Source of the DNA: Symbiodinium natans
Taxonomy: Eukaryota > Sar > Dinophyceae > Suessiales > Symbiodiniaceae
Direction: 5' to 3'
Assembly: GCA_905221605.1 (NCBI GenBank)
Contig: CAJNDS010000302.1
Coordinates: forward strand, 460,450-524,449
DNA length: 64,000 nt
The position numbers and the translations under genes are program-made. Under the pieces are notes generated by a model that saw only the letters and a program-made list of their open reading frames with translations, did no database searches and was not told the origin of the DNA. Positions 23,163 to 33,200 of this stretch are shown piece after piece (positions within the stretch are counted from its first letter, which is position 1; the number at the start of each line of letters is the position of its first letter).

Positions 23163-23262
23163 CGCTAAACCCTAAACCCTATAATTATATAAACCCTAAA
23201 CCCTAAACCCTAAACCCTAAACCCTAAAACCTAAACCCTAAACCCTAAACCCTAAACCCTAG
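23163..23262. repeat. interstitial telomere-like tract (CCCTAAA)n
   Basis: Two CCCTAAA runs split by TATAATTATATA. Confidence 0.85.
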
Positions 23263-23508
23263 CCCATCAAGCCTTCCATGGCCTGCCAGTCTCAACGTCC
23301 GGCCTTCCATTGAAAACCCGAAAAGCCCACCTTCCCCGCATTCCTACTCAGAGGTTCCTGGATAGTTATACGTGAGATACAAGCACCCCGAAACAAAGGT
23401 GGTAAAGGTTCTCTTATATGTATATATATATACATACATGTTTCTTATATATATATTTTTTTTTTCATACAATAGCAATAACAAAGAATCATAGAAATGT
23501 AACACAAC

Positions 23509-23605
23509 GATAGGGCCCAGCACACTCGGGGAGTGCAAGCCTTCAAGCTCCCGCGGCAGTAGGCCAGCGGCCAGCATGGTCTCGCAGGACCAAAGCAAGG
23601 CCATC
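23509..23605 (-). CDS. probable first or internal exon
   Basis: Frame begins GAG|GATGGCC (acceptor then ATG at 23604-23602); landmarks LLWSCETMLAAGLLPREL. Possible donor CCTATC|GTTGTG at 23509. Hydrophobic N-terminus. Weak. Confidence 0.35.
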
Positions 23606-23736
23606 CTCAGCTTTCGTCACGGGAGCCTCCCTACATGGAAACCAAAAAAAGCCACGTAAGAACCATGCAAAAAAAGAGGCATGCCAACCCCGAGCACGAA
23701 CCACTACGATGATAAAGAACCATGAGTTGCCATTAA

Positions 23737-24262
23737 TACCCTAAACCCTAAACCCTGATCATTAATAACCTAAACCCTAAACCCCAAACCCTAAAACCCT
23801 AAACCCTAAACCCTCAACCCTTATCATCAATACCCCAAACCCTAAACCCTAAACCCTAAACCCTAAACCCTAAACCCTAAACCCTAAACCCTAAACCCTA
23901 AACCCTAAACCCTAAGAGGCGGAGATGCAGCAAAGCAGCAGCTGCAAGGCTCGGGCCCCCGCGAGGCAGGCCTGGGCTAGGGTTTAGGGTTTAGGGTTTA
24001 GGGTTTAGGGTTTAGGGTTTAGGGTTTAGGGTTTAGGGTTTAGGGTTTAGGGTTTAGGGTTTAGGGTTTAGGGTTTAGGGTTTAGGGTTTAGGGGTTTGG
24101 GGTTTGGGGTTTGGGGTTTGGGTTTAGGGTTTAAGGTTTAGGGTTTGGGGTTTGGGGTTTGGGGTTTGGGGCTTGGGGCTTGGGGTTTGGGGTTGGGGCT
24201 TTGGGGTTTGGGGTTAGGGGTTTGGGGTTTGGGGTGTGGGGCTTGGGGTTTAGGGTTTAGGG
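23737..24262. repeat. head-to-head telomere-like tracts
   Basis: (CCCTAAA)n at 23737-23912 and (TTTAGGG)n with GGGGTTT variants at 23978-24262 face each other across 65 bp of unique sequence. Together they form a large imperfect inverted repeat. Confidence 0.9.
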
Positions 24263-24721
24263 CATTAATTATCATTAATGGCTAAGCTCCCATGGGGCGA
24301 TAAAGGGGCCCGGGTCTAAGAAGGGGTTTGGGGAGGTTGTTTTTTGTTTAGGGTTTCAGGTTTTGGGTTTGTTGAGCCAGTGGCTCTCTGAATGATGTGT
24401 TGGGTCCAAGACACCCCTCTAGATGTGTCCTTAGGCGCCTGTTTACACCCAAATCAGAGATCCTGACGTAAAAGATGCGCAACCGGGTGCCCACAACAAG
24501 AGTCCGTCAGTAAGCGAAAACACATGGTGAAACGGGTCCCCATAGTGAAATCCGCAAAAGGGTTCCCCTAAATCCCAGGTTTTTGAAGCACCCGGATCTA
24601 GATGCAGCCAGGGCGGCCTGAGTGGGCTGGTAGTGCCCAAAGGTCAGGAGGATAGAGCCTTTAATGGCCAGGGGTCCCACCAATGTAAGTGTCAGAGCGT
24701 ACGTTCAAGTTTCGGTTGCAG

Positions 24722-24810
24722 GCTTTCAGAAGGCAAGCCCTCGAAACACCCGAGTGCTACCCCATGTCAACTCAGCTGCGTCTCCACACCCGCAAGGTGC
24801 ATGTCCCATG
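24722..24810 (+). CDS. probable exon, plus strand
   Basis: Acceptor TTTCGGTTGCAG|GC and donor CCCATG|GTAAGG are both near consensus. Landmark RVLPHVNSAASPHPQGACPM. A minus-strand frame is also open, so the strand is not certain. Confidence 0.4.
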
Positions 24811-25274
24811 GTAAGGTTTGTAAAGCTTCGGGGTGTAGAGGGCTCCCCTGATCCCTAAACCCTGAACCCAGAGCCCTAAATGACAGGGCTCTTCGCCAAT
24901 CTCCGCAAGCCTCGGGTCCAACAAGGCCCCTGACGGCCCCTGCTCCGTCCTCACCCGACCCGCCAAATACAACCATTGGAAAGCAATGAGAGCCTGTAGC
25001 CCAACCCTCAACCCCTCAAGAACCCTGATAAACCTTACAAACCTTGCAAGCCTTATAAACCTTATACACCTGACAGACCCTTGCAACCGTTACAAGACCT
25101 TCTAACCCCGGCTCTCTGACAGGCCAGCACCGGTGCATCACTGCTCCTTTTTTTGAATCCTTTTTCTACCTTATAAACTATAAACTCCTGCTTTTAATCC
25201 TATACACCCTCCCTATACCCTGCAATCAAACCCTGCAGACCCTATATAAACCCTATACACCCTAAACCCCAAAC

Positions 25275-25342
25275 AAGGTCCGAAAGCTCGCCGAGGAGCT
25301 GATGAAAGGCCCCAGGCACACCCCGAGGCTCCTCGGACTCGA
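25275..25342 (-). CDS. probable exon next to the LTR element
   Basis: Minus-strand reading follows CCCCCTCCCCCTGAAG|TC and ends GACCTT|GTTTGGGG, inside a telomere-like tract. Landmark GAFHQLLGELSDL. The plus strand (25278-25358, landmark LAEELMKGPRHTPRLL, donor G|GTTTAGGG) is an alternative. Either way the LTR element at 25367 is inserted within about 25 bp of the exon edge. Confidence 0.45.
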
Positions 25343-25361
25343 CTTCAGGGGGAGGGGGGTT

Positions 25362-25366
25362 TAGGG
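25362..25366. repeat. target site duplication, left copy
   Basis: TAGGG directly before the left LTR equals TAGGG at 33981-33985 directly after the right LTR. The target is a TTTAGGG word, so the match could partly be chance. Confidence 0.7.
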
Positions 25367-25589
25367 TGCGGAGCTGCAGTTGGTATTGTAGAAAGGAGTT
25401 GATGTTGAAAGGTGAAGGGGTCAATGTACCCGGTACAAATTTTTTGGCTCAAGGAACTTGGGCATGCGCCCTGAAGAAAGAAGTGTGTGTTGGTTTTGGG
25501 TTGGTTTGTTGTTTGTTGGTCCAGGGGATCAAGGGCTTCTGTTGGGGTTGACTATCTTGTTCCCTGTCCCCCTTTGGTTGCCCCCCGTA
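25367..25589 (+). repeat. left LTR (223 bp)
   Basis: Reads TGCGGAGCTGCAGTTGG...TTGCCCCCCGTA and appears identical base for base to 33758-33980. It contains a spliced-leader-like stretch at 25430-25453. No TATA box stands out, as is usual in dinoflagellates. Confidence 0.9.
25430..25453 (+). promoter_or_regulatory. spliced-leader-like sequence within the LTR
   Basis: The stretch ends TTTTGGCTCAAG, the exact last twelve bases of the dinoflagellate spliced leader. It is preceded by CCGGTACAAATT against CCGTAGCCA in the leader. The same is present in the right LTR at 33821-33844. It suggests that a trans-spliced transcript was once copied into the element. Twelve bases could arise by chance, so this is inference. 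Confidence 0.5.
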
Positions 25590-25601
25590 GGTTATGAGCC
25601 C
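25590..25601 (+). other. primer binding site, half-tRNA-Met type
   Basis: GGTTATGAGCCC starts at the base after the LTR. Its complement, GGGCTCATAACC, is the anticodon arm (CAT) of methionine initiator-type tRNA. Known copia-type elements prime from the 5' half of initiator tRNA in this way. The host tRNA is not available here to test the extended match. Confidence 0.7.
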
Positions 25602-25654
25602 AAATTAGGTTCCCTGCGGTTTGTGTTTCGGCTTTAGGGTGGAAGTTTGAAGCC

Positions 25655-28255
25655 ATGGCGACCAACTGGTTACGGACTGGTGCGGCATCATCGAGCTCCA
25701 ATGTGGGCGACCAAGGTGAAGGTGGTGTCAAAAGGTCTGCAACGGGTGAAAAAGTTGTTCCCAATGTGGAAGCTCTGGTTGACGTTGGTGGTATGCGTGG
25801 CGAAGAGAAGCCGGTGGTGGAAGGACTGGAAGACCAGGTGGAAGCAGTTTTGCTGCGCCTTCTGAGCAAACATGGGCATCTTCTTCGAGCTGCGGAATCT
25901 GCTGAATCAACGGGAGCGCCAACAACAAGCTCCTCTACGTCAAAGATGGTGGAGCAAGGGTGCCAGACAGAACTGGTTGGGGATGTTATCCCTGTTTCCC
26001 AGCGAGCTCGCAACAAAGTGAGCTTCGCGGCTGAAAGTGGTGATCTGTTGACAGGTGAAGCGGAAGAAACTGCGCCTGTTGCTGCGACAAAAGGCAGTAT
26101 CCTCGTTGTTGGGGACGCAGAAGGAGTCGTTCCTGTTGCTATGGTGATGAGCGAAGGAGAAATCCTGGAATTGGAGGCAGCGAGAATACAGCAGGAGTCA
26201 GATGAAGACTTATACGCTGATGGTGGAGGCAAAGTGTCTCAAGCTGCTGACCTTCCAATCATCGACTGCGATGGGAAGACATGGGAACGCCATTTTCACG
26301 AGGATGGGAGAGAATATCTTTACTGCTTAGACACGGGAGAAACCCAATGGGTGTTGCCGAAGAAGACTGGGATGGCTGGAAACAGTGAAGGGTCTGGTGT
26401 TGGAATGGGCATTGTCCCTGTGGAAGAAGAGCCAGCACTGGGTACTACTTCGTCCTCGTCGCCTACTGAGTCCTTCAGGGCACAACAGGGTAGCATGGAA
26501 AGTGTCAACAGCGGTGCAAATAGTGTAGGTGAAAAGGATTTTTCCTCTACTATCAGGGATAGCGGTCTTAGGGCTGGTGGTGACGCCCCGACCTCGGGTT
26601 CTCCTGATGAGGAAGGGAATTCTGGAATCCGAGCAGACATCGCTGAAGAACATCTGGATCAGGAAGAAATGGAAGCGCTTTCTGAGGGTGTGGCAGCGGT
26701 GGAATCGGTGGGTCCAGAAGAAAAAATGCCCAATGTGGAGATCGGAACTGTGTCGGCTGCAGAAGAGCGAGTGGTGGATGTGGTACCTGTCGTTCAGGAA
26801 GGTGGTCCTGGAGATTCGGAAGACGGAGGGAAAAAGTTGTGTGTTACGACTGAGGAGGTCTCTTCGTTTGGCGCCAAGAATCTTGCCATTCAAGGGGAAA
26901 AAGAAGCTTCTGGAATAGCTGGAGACACGGAAGATCTGAAAGATGAGGCCTGGAGCGCCAATGATGCGCGGGTCAATGCGCCAGATAGTACCTGGAGTGC
27001 GAAAGAGGCACGGGTTGAGGTGCATATGGTGTCACGTTCCACGGGCGACTGCAACAATGGGGCGCAGGTCTCCGCAGTAGCTGATGACGGAGGTTCACAG
27101 GTGGACGCACTGGTGCAACCTGAAGTTAGCTGCGAGGAACGAAATGGCAAGGGGTACACCGGAGCCGATGAGGCAGCTGTGGTCAATGATGGTGGCAATT
27201 CTCCTTTGGAAACCATGGAACCAAAGGAGCCTGCGGTGGAAGAAAATGTACCTGCCGTGGATGAGCAATTCAATAGCCCTGCAGTGGAAGAAAATTTGCC
27301 TGCTGCAGAAGGCGTGACAAAAGACTCCAATGATGGGTCCACTCCCATGAAGGGGGAAGTATTGCCGTCTGGAAGCTCGCCGGAAGTCGACACCGAGCGA
27401 ACTGCAGCAGATGAGGCAAGGCCATTGGCTGGAAAAAAGGAAGGTCCTGAGCCCCTGGAGCACAAGATGGATGATCTTGTGGGACTCGTGCAGGAGCAGG
27501 ACGAGCAGTGTGACCCAAAGGTGGAAACAAAGGATGTTCCAGGAGCCGATGATACAGAGATGGTTTCTGAAGAGCAGGCAAAGAAAGTGCCCCGAGCGGG
27601 AGCCTTGGAATCACCTGGGGAACATTGCTATCAAGAGGGAGATGAGATTGTTGGTCTAGTGCGCTGCATCAATGGGTATGGAGCCTTTTTGGACCATGGT
27701 GATGTGAATGTACTGGTTCCTGCAGAAGGGAACAACGCACATCAGTTCAAATTTGGTGATACTGTCAATGGAACAGTGAAACGAGTGGAAGATGATGGTA
27801 CCATAATCTTGGACACCTTTCTGGTTTTGGAAGAGGACGAGGAGGACTCTTCTTCGACGCTGCGCAAATGGAAATCCAGCGGCTGGAGTACGTGGTGGAC
27901 AGATTCATGGTATGCTGGTCAATGGTACCAAGATTCCAACAGTCAATGGGACTGGAAACAGGAGGAAGAGCAATCCGATGAAGGGTTTGCTGATCAGGAG
28001 TTATCCTCAGAAGAACGAGAGGAAAGGCAACTTTATGGAGAAAAGATCTATAAAGCTCTTCTTGAGGATGGGAAGGCTGATAAGGCCTATGTGGGTAAAT
28101 CACTGGGATGCTGTTGGGTCGCCCAATGGAAGAGCTACAGGAGTGTGTTGCAGATCATGCATTCCTCAATGCGGAAGCTCGGCGCTCGTATGGCATCTTG
28201 CAAAGTGATGGTTGGAAGCCTGATGGTACGGAAAGCACAGGCTTGGGAAAGATAA
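25655..28255 (+). CDS. element polyprotein, segment 1 (WW and S1-like domains)
   Basis: 866 codons from an ATG in strong context (GAAGCCATGG), 53 bases after the primer site. Residues 210-235 fit a WW domain: W210, W232, conserved YLYCLDTGETQW core and a P two residues on; such domains bind proline-rich peptides. Residues about 661-725 fit an S1 RNA-binding fold (GLVRCINGYGAFLDHG, then VNGTVKRVEDDG). Between them lies a long acidic, low-complexity linker with PAVEEN-type repeats. A tryptophan-rich stretch (STWWTDSWYAGQWY) follows. The true protein probably leaves this frame near 28096-28107, where GGTAAATCAC looks one A short; from there the frame starting 28099 carries the sense. The protein-level role (packaging of its own RNA, in place of Gag) is inference. 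Confidence 0.75.
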   Translation: MATNWLRTGAASSSSNVGDQGEGGVKRSATGEKVVPNVEALVDVGGMRGEEKPVVEGLEDQVEAVLLRLLSKHGHLLRAAESAESTGAPTTSSSTSKMVEQGCQTELVGDVIPVSQRARNKVSFAAESGDLLTGEAEETAPVAATKGSILVVGDAEGVVPVAMVMSEGEILELEAARIQQESDEDLYADGGGKVSQAADLPIIDCDGKTWERHFHEDGREYLYCLDTGETQWVLPKKTGMAGNSEGSGVGMGIVPVEEEPALGTTSSSSPTESFRAQQGSMESVNSGANSVGEKDFSSTIRDSGLRAGGDAPTSGSPDEEGNSGIRADIAEEHLDQEEMEALSEGVAAVESVGPEEKMPNVEIGTVSAAEERVVDVVPVVQEGGPGDSEDGGKKLCVTTEEVSSFGAKNLAIQGEKEASGIAGDTEDLKDEAWSANDARVNAPDSTWSAKEARVEVHMVSRSTGDCNNGAQVSAVADDGGSQVDALVQPEVSCEERNGKGYTGADEAAVVNDGGNSPLETMEPKEPAVEENVPAVDEQFNSPAVEENLPAAEGVTKDSNDGSTPMKGEVLPSGSSPEVDTERTAADEARPLAGKKEGPEPLEHKMDDLVGLVQEQDEQCDPKVETKDVPGADDTEMVSEEQAKKVPRAGALESPGEHCYQEGDEIVGLVRCINGYGAFLDHGDVNVLVPAEGNNAHQFKFGDTVNGTVKRVEDDGTIILDTFLVLEEDEEDSSSTLRKWKSSGWSTWWTDSWYAGQWYQDSNSQWDWKQEEEQSDEGFADQELSSEEREERQLYGEKIYKALLEDGKADKAYVGKSLGCCWVAQWKSYRSVLQIMHSSMRKLGARMASCKVMVGSLMVRKAQAWER

Positions 28256-28851
28256 CCACCTTTTCCCGAAAACAGTACCACAACGCGCTTTTCGAACTGG
28301 CATGTAGAAAAAGGAGATTTGCTCGACCAGTTGTGGGTGAAGCGGTGGCAACGGTGCTGAGTCAAGGGGAAGATGAGCTTTGGAACGCGCTTTGGCTGGA
28401 CACCAAGCGATTTTTGCAGGAGCTTGATGGTGCAGTGGAATCCATGAGTGAAAGGGAGAACAAGCCAATGGAAGCCTACATGGATCCTGACCAGTACAAA
28501 AAGGCTTACATGACTCCAAAGACTGTGCTGTCACCTGGATACAGCAAGCTGTGCAAGTTCTTCAATCGGGGAAGGTGTCGCAATGGTGATGAGTGTTCCT
28601 ATGAGCATCGTCGTTATGGTGAAGAGATGAGGATGGGAACATTGGTGACCCTCCCACAGAGGAAGGCACAGTGGATGAGGCACAGCAGGAGCGGGAGGAT
28701 TCAGCCTTCCGGGCCAAGTACAACTTTGGTAAAGGTGCATCAAAGGGTGAACCTACGTCGGGTGAGCCAAAAAGTCGGCTGTGTCTGTATTACAATCAAG
28801 GTGGTTGTAAATATGGGACTACATGCAGGTATCTTCACGACGATGACATAG
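28108..28851 (+). CDS. element polyprotein, segment 2 (CCCH finger 1)
   Basis: This frame is open from 28099 and is entered by a -1 change from segment 1. It carries an acidic helical stretch (ELQECVADHAFLNAEARR) and a CCCH finger at about 28552-28611 (C-x7-C-x5-C-x3-H, CRNGDECSYEH). CCCH fingers of this spacing bind single-stranded RNA. Sense appears to end near 28626 (YGEE), where GAAGAGATGAGG looks one G short and the next frame takes over. The remaining residues to 28851 look like an out-of-frame shadow. The ATG at 28108 has no special context and is probably not a start. Confidence 0.65.
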   Translation: MLLGRPMEELQECVADHAFLNAEARRSYGILQSDGWKPDGTESTGLGKITTFSRKQYHNALFELACRKRRFARPVVGEAVATVLSQGEDELWNALWLDTKRFLQELDGAVESMSERENKPMEAYMDPDQYKKAYMTPKTVLSPGYSKLCKFFNRGRCRNGDECSYEHRRYGEEMRMGTLVTLPQRKAQWMRHSRSGRIQPSGPSTTLVKVHQRVNLRRVSQKVGCVCITIKVVVNMGLHAGIFTTMT

Positions 28852-30200
28852 CGTTGGAAGGGACTTGGGAACCCGGCAAATCTTGGGACAATGCTTCCAG
28901 GAAGGCACTAAGGGACGCGGGGTTCCATCATTGCTGCTTCGACTACTACCTCAAAGGGAGATGTCGCGTGCGATTTGGCTGCAAGTACTCTCACGAAGAA
29001 ATGTCTGAAGACCGGCTGGCCCAATTGAAGCATCTGGTGAATGTGGCGAACCATGTGTCATTTCAAAGGGGAAGAGGATTGGAGATTCCCGACAGGAAGG
29101 CCTTTCAACCACCGGTAAGTGGGGGAGCAGAATCTCCGTCCTCCTCGGCACCAAAAGCGCTGCAAATGACCAATGTGTCACAAAAAGAAGGTGAAAAGGG
29201 TACTCTGGATGAAGCAGAAGATGATGAACAAAAGAATTCGGTGGCTGAGTCCACTGGTACTCGGCTTCAAAATCCGGAGGAGCCAATTGAAAACTGGATG
29301 GCTCGCAACGAACACCTTTGGGTGTATACCCCTCATGTGAGTGAGGTGATGATTACACTTGGTGTGACCAATGTGTCGGACCTGCAGGAGTTCATCTTTG
29401 TGGAGGATCTGGTTGACAAAGGGATCAACAAAGTGACAGCATGCAAAATTCTGCAATTGGTGGGTGGTGTCCGATATCGTCCGGAGGGACCGGAAAAAGC
29501 AGTTCCTTCCGATGCGTCTGTACGGGTACAACAATCTTCTGGGAGCAAGGAAGCTGGAAGAGAGGCGGTGCGAACCCTCGCTCAGGTGCGTGAAGCTGAA
29601 GGCTCCGGTGCAAAAACAATGCCGCGAGGCTCCTATCGGGAGCTTTTTGATAAGGTCAAGTACCGGGATGCTTGGACGCTTGCGCAGAGGTCTCCGCTGT
29701 GCGTACAGAAGCTGCAGTTGGTGGGAGTTGGAATGCCGCCGGTGAACCCGCCAACCAAAAAGTATCGGTCAAGATCAAACCCTGTAAAAAGGGGAAGGCC
29801 CTTGCTGGATAAAAAACAGGTGCGACAGGTGCCACGCTCTCGCTCACAACGGCGAGCGCAGCCGGCAGAAGTGGTGGAAAAGCCAAAACCACTGGAACTG
29901 AAGCCTCGTGGCGGGTTGTCGTATCGGTTCAGCAGAGCGTGGGCAGATGTGGTGGATGATGATGATCAGGCAGAGGCTTTGGTCTCTTATGCCGATTCCT
30001 CAGGCGATTCAAGCGAGGAAGAGACCAATGCCGCGCGACGCATGAGGGAAATTTTTTGCGAGAAAGGGATTCACAGAGAACTGCGATTAGAAAAAATCGG
30101 TTCACCTTGGCGAAGGGCGCGACAAAGCGTCGTGGGGGGAGACCCGCCAAGAAGTGACTTCTCAAGTTTTTTCGCTACCACAACCTTCTCGTCGAACTGA
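28671..30200 (+). CDS. element polyprotein, segment 3 (CCCH fingers 2-3, SAM-like)
   Basis: Frame open from 28623; the listed start is a GTG and not a likely initiator, since the segment continues segment 2. Two CCCH fingers lie at about 28780-28839 (CKYGTTCRYLH) and 28931-28995 (CRVRFGCKYSH). A helical segment at about 29296-29470 (LGVTNVSDLQEF, then KGINKVTACKILQL) resembles a SAM domain, a protein- or RNA-binding fold. A basic Arg/Ser/Lys region (KRGRPLLDKKQVRQ) follows and may bind nucleic acid. Sense leaves this frame at the run of six G at 30134-30139, which appears to carry one extra G. Confidence 0.65.
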   Translation: MDEAQQEREDSAFRAKYNFGKGASKGEPTSGEPKSRLCLYYNQGGCKYGTTCRYLHDDDIALEGTWEPGKSWDNASRKALRDAGFHHCCFDYYLKGRCRVRFGCKYSHEEMSEDRLAQLKHLVNVANHVSFQRGRGLEIPDRKAFQPPVSGGAESPSSSAPKALQMTNVSQKEGEKGTLDEAEDDEQKNSVAESTGTRLQNPEEPIENWMARNEHLWVYTPHVSEVMITLGVTNVSDLQEFIFVEDLVDKGINKVTACKILQLVGGVRYRPEGPEKAVPSDASVRVQQSSGSKEAGREAVRTLAQVREAEGSGAKTMPRGSYRELFDKVKYRDAWTLAQRSPLCVQKLQLVGVGMPPVNPPTKKYRSRSNPVKRGRPLLDKKQVRQVPRSRSQRRAQPAEVVEKPKPLELKPRGGLSYRFSRAWADVVDDDDQAEALVSYADSSGDSSEEETNAARRMREIFCEKGIHRELRLEKIGSPWRRARQSVVGGDPPRSDFSSFFATTTFSSN

Positions 30201-33200
30201 ACAGTCTCAAAAAAGAGCAAGGGGTGGCTCAGTTATAGTTGGTTCGCTGGCGGTGGGCTCCACGGATGAGGTTTTACCTGGGCAAGGTGTTGCTGGACAG
30301 GTGAATGTATCTGAAAGCGCTCAAGTTCTTCCTGGGCAAGAAGTGGCTGGACAGGAGACGGCGCTGGAAGGAGCAGTGCAAATTTCTGGCGAGGAGACTG
30401 GTCAAAAAGAAGGAGAAGGTGGGAGCAATGAACTCCGTGGTGATGGTGCGAAGACATTGGATGTTCGTCCGGTGAAGAGGGACCCTCAGCAATTGCTTAT
30501 TAAGGGCCTCCTGAGTCGGATTTATTGGAAGGTTGCTGTCGGCAAGTTGCCTGTGGGGCAAAGGGACTGTCAGAAGGGGTCCAATAAGATGGATCGAAAT
30601 TTGGTTATTAGCATGTCATCCGAAGGTGCAAGTGAACAGGATTTGAACCTGGCACTGGAGGACGATGCTGAGCAGTCAATGGATGATGGTGTAATGGTGG
30701 TCATGGTGTATGATCCACGAGTGCTGATTCAGTCGCCAACAACTGATTGGGTTATGCGTCGCGGTTTGACCGATCGTACCATCTGGCCGGCAATAGCAAC
30801 TGAGGCACGGAGAATATGTGCTGAAATGGTTCAAGTGGATGAATTGAATGCCCAGCTAGGGCCTGGGACACTCCTTTTTCAAAGGAGAGATCAAGGACAT
30901 TATGGTGATTTGCATCATTCGTTCCATGACAATCCGTGCTTGCCGGTGGTGGGAAATTATCCTCTCTCGGTGATGGGTGCATTGCTGTCTCCTGGTCTGG
31001 AAGGGGAATTCAAAAATACTGATAAGTTTGGAACTGCTATGGAGGCAATTGCCTACGATTGGAGTCGCAGTCCAGGCATGGAAGTTCACGTCGAACTTAT
31101 GGCGAGGGTGGCCAAATTGGTTGCTCCGTTCCTTACCCTAGGAGGCCAAGGGTCAGTGGTGAATTTGGAGTTTCTCTGGCAGCGCGGGAAGGCTCAATTG
31201 ATGGAGTTTCTTCAGGCGGCGACATGTGCCGATCAATTGGAGGTTCTCTGGAAAAGGATGGACGACGATGCTGATGAGGAAGTGGATCCTTCCACAATGG
31301 TGCTGGAGATTCTTGGACAGGAAGATGCGGTACTTGATCAAGGGAACAATGAATCCCTTATTCCCATTGAAGATGCTGGAGGTGAGACAATTGGTGACAC
31401 TGGAAGGGATGGCAAAGCGCCAGAAGTTTCCCCAGAAGAGGAGACATCCAGTGGGTCGTCAAGATTGGCTGGCACAAGGATGTTCTTGTGGTCAGTGTAT
31501 GCTCGCGTTACTTCCAGCTGGGATTTTTCTACGCAGGACCGCACGACTGGTAAGATCTTTGACAGCACAAAGGGGTATCCTGGTGAAGGACCAGACAATG
31601 GTGATGATTCTTCCTCTAAGAGGAACTTACCCTGGATCTCTGAAGACTACCTCGACGAAGTGGTGTCAAAAAAGATGGAAAGATCTTCAGATATGGATAG
31701 GTTGGATGGGTTTGTTCCGGAAAGTAAGGGACAGTTGGAAAAGGTAGAGGTGGAGAATGTTACTGCCTCTAGAATTCTTATGGCTCTTTGGAAGAAGGGA
31801 TATAGAGCTGGGTATAGGAGGTTGTGTCGTTTGAACGTATCTGGATGCAAGGTTGGAGCAATGAAACATCCAATCAAAAGGGTGCAGAAGATCGGCACTA
31901 GAAAGGCCTTCATGAAAATGTTCAATGTTTTTGGATCGTCTCAGCATGGCTCAGGAGTTGGCGGAAAACCAATCATGAAGGTGGTAGGACCAAGGCCAGG
32001 TTTTCCAGCTGTACTCCAGGCATCAAATACTGATAGCACCTTGGGTGAAGGGAGCAGTTTTCAGGTACATGGCAATGTTCATGTAGAGCAGAATCGCCCT
32101 ATGGACCGGTACGAGGCGGAGCGCTTGGAGAAGAGGAAGAAAGGCTTCTGCTATTGGTTCAGCAGGGGAAAAGATCGCTGCAAATTTGGTGAAGACTGCA
32201 AATTCATCCATTCAGAAGATGATGTGGTGCTGCATTCGTATTGGTGCAAATACTATGTGGCGGGGAGACCCTGTTTCGCTGGAAAGGAGTGTGCGTTCTC
32301 GCAAGATGCAACTGGTGTAAGGTGCATCCAGTTTGCTCAGTCTGGGAAGTGTCGTTATGGCGACAGGTGTGTCTTTGAGCATGGTGATCCGCTGGATGAA
32401 CAGAGACCAAGGTCTCTAAGGACGCCCCCAAGGGATGGTCCAAGGAGAAGTTCTGGTTCAAAAGGTGGAGAAAAGGAGATCTCTCCTGAACGGTTCGATG
32501 ATGGGGAGGAGGATTTCATGGTTTATGACGATGATACCAAAATGGTGGAACTGTTGATGGAGGCGATTTCATTTATGTCCAATGGCAAGTCAGATTTGGC
32601 TCGTGCCGAGGCGGACCCGCTGTTCAAACTCCTGAATTTCACAGGAGACACTGATCAACTGGATAGAGAATGGTGTTCGTGGACCACTGGTATGCTGTCC
32701 GTGCTGGAACTTCACGAAGTAGTGAAGTCGTATGAGGTTTCGCTCGCGGAGGTGGAAGAATGGGTCAATGACCTGAGGATATGGTTCGAGCGAGCCAACG
32801 TGGGAGAAGAGGAAGTTCCCAAAAGGGGCAAAAAGAGGTCCCTAGAAAGGGAGTCCAGCAAGGATATTCCTGCCGAAAAGGAGGTGGTTGAGACTTCGGA
32901 GACGGAGGTTGCCGTTGAGGAGGAGGTGAAAAAGGTCAAAAAGAAGAGGAAAACTGCAGCTATCGAAGATCCTTACACTCTCATGGTTCCAAAGCCGAAG
33001 AAGATGCCGGCGATCATTGAGAAGGGTGGATCATCATCCAATGCGGTAGTTTCTGCAGGGGAAAAAGCCTCGAAGATGCGCACAAAGTCAAGCGTCGTGG
33101 GAAAGACGAAGAAGAAGGAGAAAAGTCAAAGCCCCAAAAAGGAAGAGGTGGTAGTGGTGAAAGGGCCTGAGGAAAAGGATCGTTCCTCTGATGTGGATGC

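Noticed and set aside
26300-26350. DTG triad as a retroviral-type protease site
   Set aside because: It lies within the WW domain core (CLDTGETQW) and lacks the flanking hydrophobic residues of an aspartic protease.
32518-32545. YDDD-like residues in segment 4 of the LTR element as a reverse-transcriptase motif
   Set aside because: The surrounding residues are acidic linker, with no hydrophobic strand before and no other RT motifs in order.
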